Shown here: positions 1-7,901 of the stretch, in pieces | Layout: each line of letters opens with the position of its first letter | Position numbering within the stretch: position 1 is the stretch's first letter | NCBI RefSeq assembly: GCF_000426065.1 | Contig: NZ_AUEQ01000001.1 | Coordinates: 372,001-436,000 of the forward strand | Reading direction: 5' to 3' | Length of the DNA stretch: 64,000 bases | Source of the DNA: Mycobacterium sp. URHD0025 | GTDB lineage: Bacteria > Actinomycetota > Actinomycetes > Mycobacteriales > Mycobacteriaceae | Made by a program: the position numbers and the translations under genes | Notes under the pieces: model-generated | Databases searched by the model: none | What the model was told of the DNA's origin: nothing | The model's input: only the letters and a program-made list of their open reading frames with translations

Positions 1-1
1 C

Positions 2-1111
2 GAAGGAACACTCGACGATCTGATGGCCAACCCGGCCTCGCTGATCGCCGGATTCATCGACGGCACCGAGGCGGTCCGCGTACGCGCCACCGTCAGCGCC
101 GAGCAGTTGTTCGATCATGGCCGGATCGGCCTGGAGACGCGCCCGCTGCACACCGTGCACGCCCTGGACGTCGAGATCCCGAAGGGCCGACTCACCGCGG
201 TGACCGGAGTGTCCGGCTCCGGCAAGACCACACTGGTGCTGGAGAGCCTGGTACCGGCCTTGCAGGCCACCGCGGCTCGCGATCCGCTGCCGCCGCATAT
301 CGCGTCGGTCGCGCCGTCGGGCATCCAGCGCGTCAACGTCGTCGATGCCACCCCGATCGGCACCAACGTGCGCTCCACCGTCGCCACCTACAGCGGCACT
401 CTCGACGACTTACGCCGCGCCTACGCCGCACTCGACGAGTCGACCCGCCGGGGCCTGACCGCCTCGGACTTCTCCTACAACACCGGATCCCTGCGCTGCC
501 CGCGCTGCGAGGGAACCGGACAGATATCGCTCGACGTCCAGTTCCTCCCCGACGTCGACATCCCCTGCCCCGACTGCGACGGCACCCGTTATGCCCCTGC
601 GGCACTGGAGTTCCGACGCGCCGTCGACGGTGGGCTCGCCCTGCCTGAACTCCTCGCGCTCACCGTGAAGCAGGCGCTGGAGGTCACTGAAGACCTGCCG
701 AAGGTGCACCGCAAGTTGCAAACCCTCATCGACCTCGGGCTGGGCTACCTGACTCTTGGTGAGGACACACCGGCGCTGTCGGGCGGCGAAGCCCAACGGC
801 TCAAGCTCGCAACAGAACTCGGACGCAAGCAATCCGATGCACTGTTCGTCCTCGACGAACCCAGTGTCGGACTACACCCCCTCGACATTCGCGTGCTGCT
901 CGGCGTCATCGACCGCCTCGGCGCCAAGGGAGCCACCGTCGTCGTCATCGAGCACGACCTCGACATGATCGCCAACGCGGACTTCGTCATCGACATGGGA
1001 CCCGGCGGCGGCGCCGCGGGCGGAACCATCGTTGCGACGGGAACCCCGGATCAGATCGCCCGATCCAGCGTCAGCGTCACCGGACGGTATCTCGCTCCAC
1101 GGTCGGAGTAG
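2..1111 (+). CDS. UvrA-family ABC ATPase, C-terminal part (5' end outside window)
   Basis: The frame is open from base 2, so the true start lies upstream and the ATG at 23 is internal. The fragment carries the second ATPase half of a UvrA-like protein: Walker A GVSGSGKT (about 206-229), a CxxC...CxxC zinc finger (about 496-575), the ABC signature LSGGEAQR (from 776) and Walker B LFVLDEPS followed by GLH (about 844). UvrA proteins recognise damaged DNA in nucleotide excision repair; shorter UvrA paralogues (DrrC-like) are linked to resistance to DNA-binding drugs. Without the N-terminal half I cannot tell the housekeeping protein from a paralogue. The neighbouring MarR gene hints at a drug-responsive paralogue, which is inference. 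Confidence 0.9.
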   Translation, partial: EGTLDDLMANPASLIAGFIDGTEAVRVRATVSAEQLFDHGRIGLETRPLHTVHALDVEIPKGRLTAVTGVSGSGKTTLVLESLVPALQATAARDPLPPHIASVAPSGIQRVNVVDATPIGTNVRSTVATYSGTLDDLRRAYAALDESTRRGLTASDFSYNTGSLRCPRCEGTGQISLDVQFLPDVDIPCPDCDGTRYAPAALEFRRAVDGGLALPELLALTVKQALEVTEDLPKVHRKLQTLIDLGLGYLTLGEDTPALSGGEAQRLKLATELGRKQSDALFVLDEPSVGLHPLDIRVLLGVIDRLGAKGATVVVIEHDLDMIANADFVIDMGPGGGAAGGTIVATGTPDQIARSSVSVTGRYLAPRSE

Positions 1112-1337
1112 AGGCCCTCGGTGCGGCACTGATCGACACACTGCACCATGGCCGCCCCGCTCTCGATGCTTTAGCCTCGATGCACCGATTGGGTAGCGGT
1201 CCGGGGTGGGGCGTGAAGGCGAAATGCCCTGTCGTGGTGGAAGAATGAGATTTCGTCGTCGACACGGATAGTCACCGAAACCGCATATCGGGGTTGAGTT
1301 TTGCTTAGATAGGCGACATGCTTGTCCATGATGCGCG

Positions 1338-1829
1338 ATGACTGATTCCGGCGAGTACCCGCTGACGCCGAGGCAGCAGCGGGCCTGGCTGAATTTCATG
1401 CGGGTCTATCACCGGCTCGAATATGAGGTGAACCGTCACCTGCGCACCGAGTGCGGTCTTTCACTCTACGACTACACGGTGCTCAGTACGCTCTCGCGCG
1501 CACCGGATCGCCGCCTGCAGCTGACCACACTGGCCACGGTGATCGGGTGGGAACGCAGCCGGGTTTCTCACCACCTTATGCGGATGGCACGCCGCGGCCT
1601 GGTCGAGCGCACAACCTGCGACACCGACGGCCGTGGCACTGTCGTCGTCCTGACCGACGAGGGCTGGGACCGGCTCGCCGACGCCGCCCCGGTGCATGCA
1701 CAGTGGGTACGCCGGGCGTTCTTCGCCGATTTAGATCCCGAGCAGGAGGACACCCTCGCCGACATCCTCGCCGTTGTGCACGAGGGTCTGTTGCGCGAGG
1801 GCACCTTGCCGCGTCCCGACCTCAGATAG
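1338..1829 (+). CDS. MarR family transcriptional regulator
   Basis: A 163-residue protein of normal MarR length. The winged helix-turn-helix lies at about residues 45-115 (LTTLATVIGWERSRVSHHLMRM, then the wing around CDTDGRGTVVVLT). A helical dimerisation tail follows. The ATG at 1338 follows a short AT-rich stretch (TTGCTTAGATAGG near 1300) that could hold the -10. It sits 226 bp after the UvrA-like gene and ends 5 bp before the stop of the convergent SDR gene. MarR proteins usually repress neighbouring efflux or detoxification genes and release DNA on binding phenolic or oxidant ligands. The ligand here is unknown. Confidence 0.88.
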   Translation: MTDSGEYPLTPRQQRAWLNFMRVYHRLEYEVNRHLRTECGLSLYDYTVLSTLSRAPDRRLQLTTLATVIGWERSRVSHHLMRMARRGLVERTTCDTDGRGTVVVLTDEGWDRLADAAPVHAQWVRRAFFADLDPEQEDTLADILAVVHEGLLREGTLPRPDLR

Positions 1830-1834
1830 ACCAA

Positions 1835-2581
1835 CTACACCTGGTTCATGCCCCCGTCGACGAAGATCTCCGCACCTGTCATGAAGCTGCTCGCATCGGA
1901 GCCGAGGAACACCACCACGGCGGCCAGTTCGGCAGGATCGCCTATCCGCTTCATCGGGTTCGTCGCCAGACCGTCGAAGAACACCTGCCGCTGGTCTTTG
2001 TCAGGCACCAGTTCGGTGAGTCCCTCGGTCAGGATGGGACCGGGTACGACCGTGTTGACCCGGAAGCCACGGTCGCCCAACTCGGTGGCCCAGGTACGGC
2101 CGAAGGACCGGACAGCAGCTTTTGCCGCGGCGTAGGCGCCGAATGCCGGGGTACCCCTGGTGGCCGCGGTGGAGCCGGACAGAACGATCGAGGCACCGGG
2201 ATTCAGTAGTGGCAGCGTCTTCTGCACGGTGAACACTGTCCCGCCCACGTTGCGGTTGAAGGTGTCGATGAGGTGTTCGGGCGTCTCGTCCTCCAGCGTG
2301 GCGAACTCGCCACTGCCGGCGTTGGTGAAGACGATGTCGAGGCCGGCACCTGCGTCGCGGATGACCCCGACAAGTCGGTCCAGATCCTCGGTGCTGGTGA
2401 CATCGCTGCCAACACCGACGACACCGGAACCCAGTGACGCGGCGGCGGCGTCGACGCGCTGTTGGGTACGCCCGGTGATGAACACCTTGGCGCCCTCGTC
2501 GGCGAAGGCGCGCGCCGTCGCATAGCCGATGCCGGATGTGCCGCCGGTGATCAGTGCTGTTTTTCCTTCGAGCTGAGCCAT
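1835..2581 (-). CDS. SDR family oxidoreductase
   Basis: Classical short-chain dehydrogenase/reductase of about 248 residues with the NAD(P) motif TGGTSGIG near the N-terminus, the NAG motif (TNAGSG), a catalytic Ser in LSGSTAA and the YxxxK pair in YAAAK. I chose the ATG at 2581 because AGGAGGAC sits just upstream; the frame continues 16 codons further but without support. The C-terminus ends in VDGGMNQV, typical of the family. The promoter region holds a strong inverted repeat at 2631-2668, so a TetR-type regulator outside this window probably controls it. The substrate is unknown. Confidence 0.88.
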   Translation of the reverse strand: MAQLEGKTALITGGTSGIGYATARAFADEGAKVFITGRTQQRVDAAAASLGSGVVGVGSDVTSTEDLDRLVGVIRDAGAGLDIVFTNAGSGEFATLEDETPEHLIDTFNRNVGGTVFTVQKTLPLLNPGASIVLSGSTAATRGTPAFGAYAAAKAAVRSFGRTWATELGDRGFRVNTVVPGPILTEGLTELVPDKDQRQVFFDGLATNPMKRIGDPAELAAVVVFLGSDASSFMTGAEIFVDGGMNQV

Positions 2582-2630
2582 CTCGTCCTCCTGTTGTCGA
2601 AAACGCTTGTTGCGTTTCAGATCCAACAAC

Positions 2631-2668
2631 TAGGTGACATGTCACGTTATTCCGGGACATGTCACCTA
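2631..2668. promoter_or_regulatory. Large inverted-repeat operator upstream of the SDR gene
   Basis: Perfect 13-bp inverted repeat: TAGGTGACATGTC at 2631-2643 and GACATGTCACCTA at 2656-2668, separated by 12 bp. Each half also contains a palindromic core (GTGACATGTCAC at 2634-2645). It lies 50 bp upstream of the SDR start at 2581. This is the shape of a double TetR-family operator. No TetR gene is adjacent, so the regulator is either elsewhere or was lost. Confidence 0.75.
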
Positions 2669-2690
2669 CTGTGGTCGTCGACTCCCTCTG

Positions 2691-2881
2691 GTGCACGCGG
2701 CTGATCCTGGGCTCGTGGAGTCGCGTGCCGACGCCCCGGCGGGGCGCACTTTGCCGGCAGGGCCATTAACGAGGCCATGCCGGAGCTCTACAACGAAGCG
2801 CAGCTCGACGTGCTGCGCCGTAGCCGCGACATCATCCGAGCGACCACTGCGGAAGCGGCAACGGAGCCAGGCGGTAGCTAG
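2691..2881 (+). pseudogene. C-terminal remnant of a MerR-family regulator
   Basis: Translated here, this stretch gives VHAADPGLVESRADAPAG, then after a one-base shift in a G/C run near 2733-2745, GAHFAGRAINEAMPELYNEAQ and LDVLRRSRDIIRATT up to TAG at 2879-2881. The C-terminus of the intact MerR gene at 7101-7832 reads HPGLTEARIDAPRGANF, ADLYNPAQLDVLRR and so on: the same sequence family, clearly homologous but diverged. The N-terminal DNA-binding domain is missing, so it cannot be a functional regulator. It runs tail-to-tail into the S9 peptidase gene and overlaps its last codons. Confidence 0.75.
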
Positions 2882-5114
2882 GCGGTTCGGTCCCGTGGAG
2901 GTGGGCGACAAAGTAGTCCCAGGTGCGGCGGTAGGCATAGTGCTGGTAGCCGAGCAGCGCGTGCTCGCCGCCCGGAATGAGGATCAGATCGAAGTCCTTG
3001 TCTGCCTTGATGAGTGCATGGGCCAGGCGCATTGTCTGGTAGGGATGGGCGTTGTCGTCGAGCTCGCCGTGGATCAGCAATAGCTTGCCCCGCAGTTCGG
3101 CGGCCAGATGAGTATTAGAGATCGCCTTCCTGCCGTTGTCACTGAGGTCGCCGTGGTAGTGCTCGGCCCACATGGCCAGGTTGACGGTGTTGTCGTGGTT
3201 GCCAGACACTGCGACCCCAACCCGGTAGAAGTCCGGGTACGTAAGCAACGCCCTGGCGGCGGCGAAGGCACCGGCCGACAGACCCGTTATCCCGACGCGC
3301 TCGGTGTCCAACCAGCTGTGCCGCCGGCCCAATTCGCGAATCGCGGCGACGCGGTCGTCGAGGGCACCTGCGTTGCCCATGTCCCGGTAGGAGTGGTCGT
3401 GAAAGGCTTTGCTGCGTCCGGCAGTTCCGCGTCCGTCGATTACCACTACGGCGAAACCCAGCGCTGCCAGCGCCTCGGGTTGGCCGACGTGCGGTGAGTC
3501 GAATGCGGCCCCCGCGTTCCATATCTGCGGGCCCGGATAAATGTGCTCAATCACAGGGTAGCGGCGCTGTGGGTCGAAACCGTGTGGACGCCAAAGCAAT
3601 CCGTAGATGCGGGTTCTGCCGTCGGCAGCCATGGTGCAGAACCGCTCCGGCGCGCTCCAGCCCTGCTCCTCCAGCGCTGAGGCGGTAGGCGCCTCGAGTT
3701 CGACCAGTAGTTGGCCATCCCCGTCGCGTACCACCGTGTGCGGAGGGCGGTTGGGTGAGGATGCCCGTTGAACGAAGTAGTCGCCGCCGTCGGGACTGAC
3801 CGCGTCATGGTCGAGGGTGTCGTCCTCGGTGAGGCGCACAAATCCCTGGCCGTCAAGCCCGATTCGGCAGATCTGGCGTACATAGGGATCGTCGGCGACG
3901 AGGCCGGCAGCGACGAACCACACCTGCCGGCGATGTTCGTCGACCCAGAGCACCTTTCGCACCTGCCACTGCCCGGTGGTGATCTGCCGGACCTGTTGTC
4001 CGTCGGGCGAATAAAGATAGAGATGGCCCCAGCCATCGCGTTGTGACCACCACACGATCTCACCGGAGTCCAGCACCCGGGTCATCGTTGGTTCTCCCAG
4101 CTGGGGCGTCGGGTCCACCCGCGTCTCACCGGATTCGCTGATCAGGGTGGTGACGGCTCCGGTGGCCGGGTCCAGGCGGCGCAGCTCCAGCCTGCGGGCG
4201 TCGCGGGAATGGTTCAGGAAGTGCACCCCGTCCCCCGATGTGCCGGTCCACCAGGCGTACATGACGGCAGTGCCGTGCATGATAACGGTGGGTTCGGCCT
4301 GCCGGACCACGGTGCGTTCTGCCACGTGGAGGACATTCCAGGTCAGCATCGCCTGCGCCTGCTCGCCCGGCATGGTGTACCGGGTGCGGTGCTCGACTGG
4401 TCTGCCGCCGTCGGGGGGCGACGATTCGACCAGCACCAGCTCGGGCAGGGCACGCTGGTCGATGCGCTGGGCCAGTATCCGGGTCGAATCCGGTGACCAC
4501 TGCACGGCGAACACGGGCGGCAGCCCAAGCACCCGCATCAGCGCTCGCCCGCCGGTCGCGTCGGCCATCCCGCCGTATTCGAAGTGCGGTTCGGCGTCCT
4601 CGGTGAGCGCGAATTCCCGCTTACCGTCGCGGGATCGGACCCAGATGTTGCCGTCGCGGCGAAACGCCACCCACGACTTGTCGGGCGACTCCACCTCCCA
4701 GGGCAGCGCGCGGTCGCCGCGGTCGCCCCGTTCGCAGGTGCCTGCGTCGGGCGACCACACCCACCATGACCCGAACGCGGAGAAACCGACCGTCCCGTCG
4801 TCGCCGAACTCGACGGCGCTGATCGGGAGATCGTCCACGCTGACCGCATGACCGGAAGCCAAGGACAACGCCGCGGCCAACCGGTCGTGGTCGAACGCGT
4901 CGTCTCGGCTGCCGTTGCGGGGATCCACCACTACGAAGCGCGACTCGACCTGGTACCAGAAACGGTGTCCGTCCGGAAGCCACTGCGGCTGTATCGCTGC
5001 TCCGGGCACGCGGCGTGCCCGGTACGGGGCCAGCATCTGTTCAGCGCGGGCGTAGTCGGCGGCAGTCAAGGTCGTCTTGTGGGGGGCCGCTGTGGCATCG
5101 GGATTCACAGCCAC
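2832..5114 (-). CDS. S9 family peptidase, dipeptidyl-peptidase IV type
   Basis: About 760 residues: an N-terminal beta-propeller of the DPPIV kind, then an alpha/beta-hydrolase catalytic domain with the nucleophile in GLSAGAF, the acid in LDDNAHPY and the His in GGEHALLG. The conserved GRGTAGRSKAFHD stretch precedes the catalytic Ser. It should cleave dipeptides or short oligopeptides. No signal peptide is convincing, so it is probably cytoplasmic. The start is uncertain: GTG codons at 5114 and 5108 precede NPDATAAPHK; the frame extends upstream to 5246 but that extension is Arg-rich and unlike protein. A MerR remnant abuts the 3' end. Confidence 0.85.
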   Translation of the reverse strand: MAVNPDATAAPHKTTLTAADYARAEQMLAPYRARRVPGAAIQPQWLPDGHRFWYQVESRFVVVDPRNGSRDDAFDHDRLAAALSLASGHAVSVDDLPISAVEFGDDGTVGFSAFGSWWVWSPDAGTCERGDRGDRALPWEVESPDKSWVAFRRDGNIWVRSRDGKREFALTEDAEPHFEYGGMADATGGRALMRVLGLPPVFAVQWSPDSTRILAQRIDQRALPELVLVESSPPDGGRPVEHRTRYTMPGEQAQAMLTWNVLHVAERTVVRQAEPTVIMHGTAVMYAWWTGTSGDGVHFLNHSRDARRLELRRLDPATGAVTTLISESGETRVDPTPQLGEPTMTRVLDSGEIVWWSQRDGWGHLYLYSPDGQQVRQITTGQWQVRKVLWVDEHRRQVWFVAAGLVADDPYVRQICRIGLDGQGFVRLTEDDTLDHDAVSPDGGDYFVQRASSPNRPPHTVVRDGDGQLLVELEAPTASALEEQGWSAPERFCTMAADGRTRIYGLLWRPHGFDPQRRYPVIEHIYPGPQIWNAGAAFDSPHVGQPEALAALGFAVVVIDGRGTAGRSKAFHDHSYRDMGNAGALDDRVAAIRELGRRHSWLDTERVGITGLSAGAFAAARALLTYPDFYRVGVAVSGNHDNTVNLAMWAEHYHGDLSDNGRKAISNTHLAAELRGKLLLIHGELDDNAHPYQTMRLAHALIKADKDFDLILIPGGEHALLGYQHYAYRRTWDYFVAHLHGTEPPSYRLAPLPLPQWSLG

Positions 5115-5433
5115 AATGGAACAGCAGGACGTAACGGCACAGTCAAGGCCGTGGTTGCCCCGGCCGCGACGGGACAGTCTGTGCTGATCCCGTGTCACTC
5201 GTCGCCGTCGCCTACCTGGGTTCGACCAGAGGTACAAAAGGCCCACGCGGACATCGGAGCACGCAGAACCACCGGCAGCGCACTGCTCACGCCGTGAGAT
5301 CAGACCTCGCCGGACCCCGCATCGGGTGCGCCACCTCAGACCGAAAGCTGTTGTTAACGAATAGCATAGCCGGAAGAAGCGGACTCACCGGCGGGCTCGC
5401 CATCAACGCCTTGACGGTGGCCCACCCGCTAAG
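5115..5433. other. Intergenic stretch, no gene seen
   Basis: About 320 bp between the start of the S9 peptidase (leftward) and the stop of the TSUP permease (leftward). It must hold the S9 promoter. I found no convincing coding frame, hairpin or repeat. Confidence 0.5.
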
Positions 5434-6183
5434 TTAGTGCAGCGCGGCCAGTGTCATCGCGACGCATACTGTGCCGATCAGCGCCAGATAGGCACGGACG
5501 TGGACGATGTCGGGGATCTTCATCCCGTAGCGTCGCAGCACAACCACCACCGGTGTTGCACCCAGCAGCAGCGCGGCCGCGGAGGTGACGTCCACCGATG
5601 CGATCAGCGACACAACGGCTGGTGCCGTGATGGCGAGTGTCATCGGATTGGCAAGAGCAGTCGCCGATTCCATGGAATGTCCGGCTCGACGCAGCAGCGG
5701 GACGGTAAGCACACTGCCGCCCACCCCGAGGAACGCTGCCACGGCTCCGACCGGAAACCCGAATCCGGCTCGAATAGTGCGGCGTTGGTCGGCCACACCG
5801 ACAGGGCGAACGAAACCCGGTCGGGCGACGGCATCGACGAGGGTTGCACCGAGGTACGCCACGAAGGCCCACTGACCGAGTTCGGCCGGCGCGAGTCGGG
5901 CGGCCAGGCCGCCCGCCGCTCCGCCCACCGCCAGCAACGCCAGCAGAACACCGCTCCCGCGCAGGCCCGAGAGAACCTCCCGGCGGGTCGACGCGGTGGC
6001 AATCGCTGAAGCGACGAACACCACGACGGCCGATGTGGCCACTGCGGTTCGCATCGCTTCAGCGCCGAGGTCGGCATCCGCCCACACGATGACCGGAACG
6101 GTGACGAACCCGCCCCCAAAACCGAACAACACCGTCGTGACGCCCGAAAGCGCACCAATCACGACCAGAATCTCGAAAGACAC
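5434..6183 (-). CDS. TSUP (TauE/SafE) family permease
   Basis: About 249 residues with roughly eight hydrophobic segments and the family's internal duplication: VTTVLFGFGGGFVTVPVI in the first half is echoed by VGAVAAFLGVGGSVLTVPLL in the second. TSUP proteins export or import sulfite, sulfoacetate, organosulfonates or other small organic anions. The GTG at 6183 gives the expected start just before the first membrane segment; a TTG at 6219 is the alternative. It is divergent from the AraC-type gene at 6267, with 83 bp between them, which suggests local regulation. The substrate is unknown. Confidence 0.85.
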   Translation of the reverse strand: MSFEILVVIGALSGVTTVLFGFGGGFVTVPVIVWADADLGAEAMRTAVATSAVVVFVASAIATASTRREVLSGLRGSGVLLALLAVGGAAGGLAARLAPAELGQWAFVAYLGATLVDAVARPGFVRPVGVADQRRTIRAGFGFPVGAVAAFLGVGGSVLTVPLLRRAGHSMESATALANPMTLAITAPAVVSLIASVDVTSAAALLLGATPVVVVLRRYGMKIPDIVHVRAYLALIGTVCVAMTLAALH

Positions 6184-6266
6184 GCCCCTATGGAACCGCC
6201 TCCGGCAATTTGCCGACAAGCGAAAGTCGGACCACTATCTTCGCGTTTCGGCCATAGGATGGGCAG

Positions 6267-7040
6267 GTGCGCAATGTCGCGGCAGATGACTTCGATGAGG
6301 TACCGAGGGTCGTATTGCCCGTAGGAACCGACTATCCCGACGGCTTCGTACTGGACTGGCATTCGCACCGGCGTGCGCAATTCCTGCACAGCGCGACCGG
6401 AGTGATGGTGGTCGAAACGCGCGACGGAACCTGGACAGTTCCAACCGACCTCGCGGTGCTGATCCCACCGGGCGTTCGGCACCTGATGCGAACCCAGGAG
6501 GTGAGCACTCGCAGCCTCTACATAGAACCCCAGGCTGCGCCCTGGTGGCCCGACCGCTGCACGGTGGTGGAAGTGACCCCGCTGCTGCGTGAACTGCTGC
6601 TTGTCGCAGTAGATTTCGATGCCCACTACGATCCGTCCGGTCGCGAGGGCGCAGTTATCACGTTGCTGTTGCATGAGATCGCCGCGCTGACCCCCGTCGC
6701 ACTTCACGTCGCACTGCCCAACGCCGCCGACCTAGGCACACTATGTCGCGACTACCTCACCGAACCGGACGTTCGAATTGATAACGCGCAGTGGGCCGCC
6801 CGGGTGAATCTCAGCGAGAGAGCATTCAGCCGCCGGTTCCGCGCCGAAATGGGCGTCAGCCCCGCCGCATGGCGTCGGCGCGCGCGACTGCTCGCCTCCG
6901 TTCCACTGCTACGCCACGCCACTGTTACCGAGGTGGCGGGCCGCCTCGGGTACGCAAGCCCGGCCGCGTTCACGGCCGCCTTCTCCGCCGAGTTCGGAAC
7001 ATCACCATCGCGCATGATCCGGACGCCACATGCAGGCTGA
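6267..7040 (+). CDS. AraC family transcriptional regulator (cupin sensor)
   Basis: A 257-residue protein: an N-terminal cupin-like ligand domain (LDWHSHRRAQFLHSATGVMVV with the following beta strands, about residues 15-100) and a C-terminal AraC double helix-turn-helix (about 155-250; LSERAFSRRFRAEMGVSPAAW and AGRLGYASPAAFTAAFSAEF). The start is GTG at 6267. It is divergent from the TSUP permease and therefore its likely regulator. The inducer cannot be read from the sequence. Confidence 0.88.
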   Translation: MRNVAADDFDEVPRVVLPVGTDYPDGFVLDWHSHRRAQFLHSATGVMVVETRDGTWTVPTDLAVLIPPGVRHLMRTQEVSTRSLYIEPQAAPWWPDRCTVVEVTPLLRELLLVAVDFDAHYDPSGREGAVITLLLHEIAALTPVALHVALPNAADLGTLCRDYLTEPDVRIDNAQWAARVNLSERAFSRRFRAEMGVSPAAWRRRARLLASVPLLRHATVTEVAGRLGYASPAAFTAAFSAEFGTSPSRMIRTPHAG

Positions 7041-7043
7041 CAG

Positions 7044-7106
7044 GCCGAGCACATTCTGATCGACAGCCAGCACCACTTCCTGCGGCGCACATGGGATTAC
7101 CTAGGT
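7044..7106 (+). pseudogene. C-terminal remnant of an S9 peptidase
   Basis: Directly after the AraC stop, the frame from 7047 reads EHILIDSQHHFLRRTWDY. The C-terminus of the intact S9 peptidase at 2832-5114 contains EHALLGYQHYAYRRTWDY, so about 11 of 18 positions match, including the block RRTWDY. Nothing of the rest of the enzyme is present. The remnant runs tail-to-tail into the stop of the MerR gene (7101-7103). This is the mirror image of the arrangement at 2691-2881. Confidence 0.65.
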
Positions 7107-7832
7107 GGCCAGCCGCCGCACGATCTGACCTGCCCGGCGCAGCACGTCCAGCTGCGCCGGGTTGTACAGATCGGCCATCGCGTCATCGATGGCCTTCTCG
7201 GCGAAGTTTGCACCGCGCGGCGCATCGATGCGCGCCTCGGTGAGCCCGGGATGAGCCTGCCGGACCGACCAGATGTAGGGCACCAGCCGCTCGGCGAGAT
7301 CCTGGCGGGTCGCCTCGTCAGCGTCGACGGACAACGTGTCCAGCTCCGATGCGGCCGGATCCTCGCGGGTGTCCCTGATCAGGTCGGCATAGACCTGTCG
7401 GCCGCGCGGGCCCAGTACCCGGCTCAGGACCACCACCAGTTTGCGATCCGCGTCGGTCATCTTGGCGACGACGTCCGCGGGCGCGAACTCGGGTGGCAGG
7501 TCCGTGGGCGCGGAGTTCTCCAGCAGCTCGCCGAGTTCCTCGCGGGCCCGTTGCAACCGGTCGATGGTCGCCGCCAGCTCGGCGTCCAGTTCCCGCAACG
7601 CCTGCTCGGGATGCTCGTCGGTATCACCCAACGCCGCGATCTGAGGGAGCGAGAAACCCAGGTCGACGAGCCGTTTGATGCGGACCAACCGGACCAGGTG
7701 CGCCACGCCGTACTGCTTGTAGCCGTTTGAGCGGCGTTCAGGCTCCGGGAGCAGGCCGACCTGGTGGTAATGGCGGACGGCTCGCAGACTGGTTCCGGCC
7801 AGTTCGGCGATCTCCCGAGTACTCCACGCCAC
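7101..7832 (-). CDS. MerR family transcriptional regulator
   Basis: A 243-residue protein starting at GTG 7832. The MerR winged helix occupies residues 3-70 (STREIAELAGTSLRAVRHYHQ, then GYKQYGVAHLVRLVRI). A coiled-coil dimer helix follows (ALRELDAELAATIDRLQRAREEL), then a C-terminal effector domain that lacks the Cys pattern of metal-sensing MerR proteins. It is divergent from the S9 peptidase at 7902, with about 70 bp between, so it probably controls that gene. A diverged C-terminal remnant of a paralogue lies at 2691-2881. Confidence 0.9.
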   Translation of the reverse strand: MAWSTREIAELAGTSLRAVRHYHQVGLLPEPERRSNGYKQYGVAHLVRLVRIKRLVDLGFSLPQIAALGDTDEHPEQALRELDAELAATIDRLQRAREELGELLENSAPTDLPPEFAPADVVAKMTDADRKLVVVLSRVLGPRGRQVYADLIRDTREDPAASELDTLSVDADEATRQDLAERLVPYIWSVRQAHPGLTEARIDAPRGANFAEKAIDDAMADLYNPAQLDVLRRAGQIVRRLAT

Positions 7833-7901
7833 CTGTCCATCATGCCCATACCCGTGCCCGGGACTTGACTGTGCCGTTACGTCCGAGTGTGCGATGGAGG
7901 C

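Noticed and set aside
2634..3083. Open frame of 149 codons starting inside the operator
   Set aside because: Its first part is the operator and the pre-frameshift part of the MerR remnant; the rest is antisense to the S9 peptidase.
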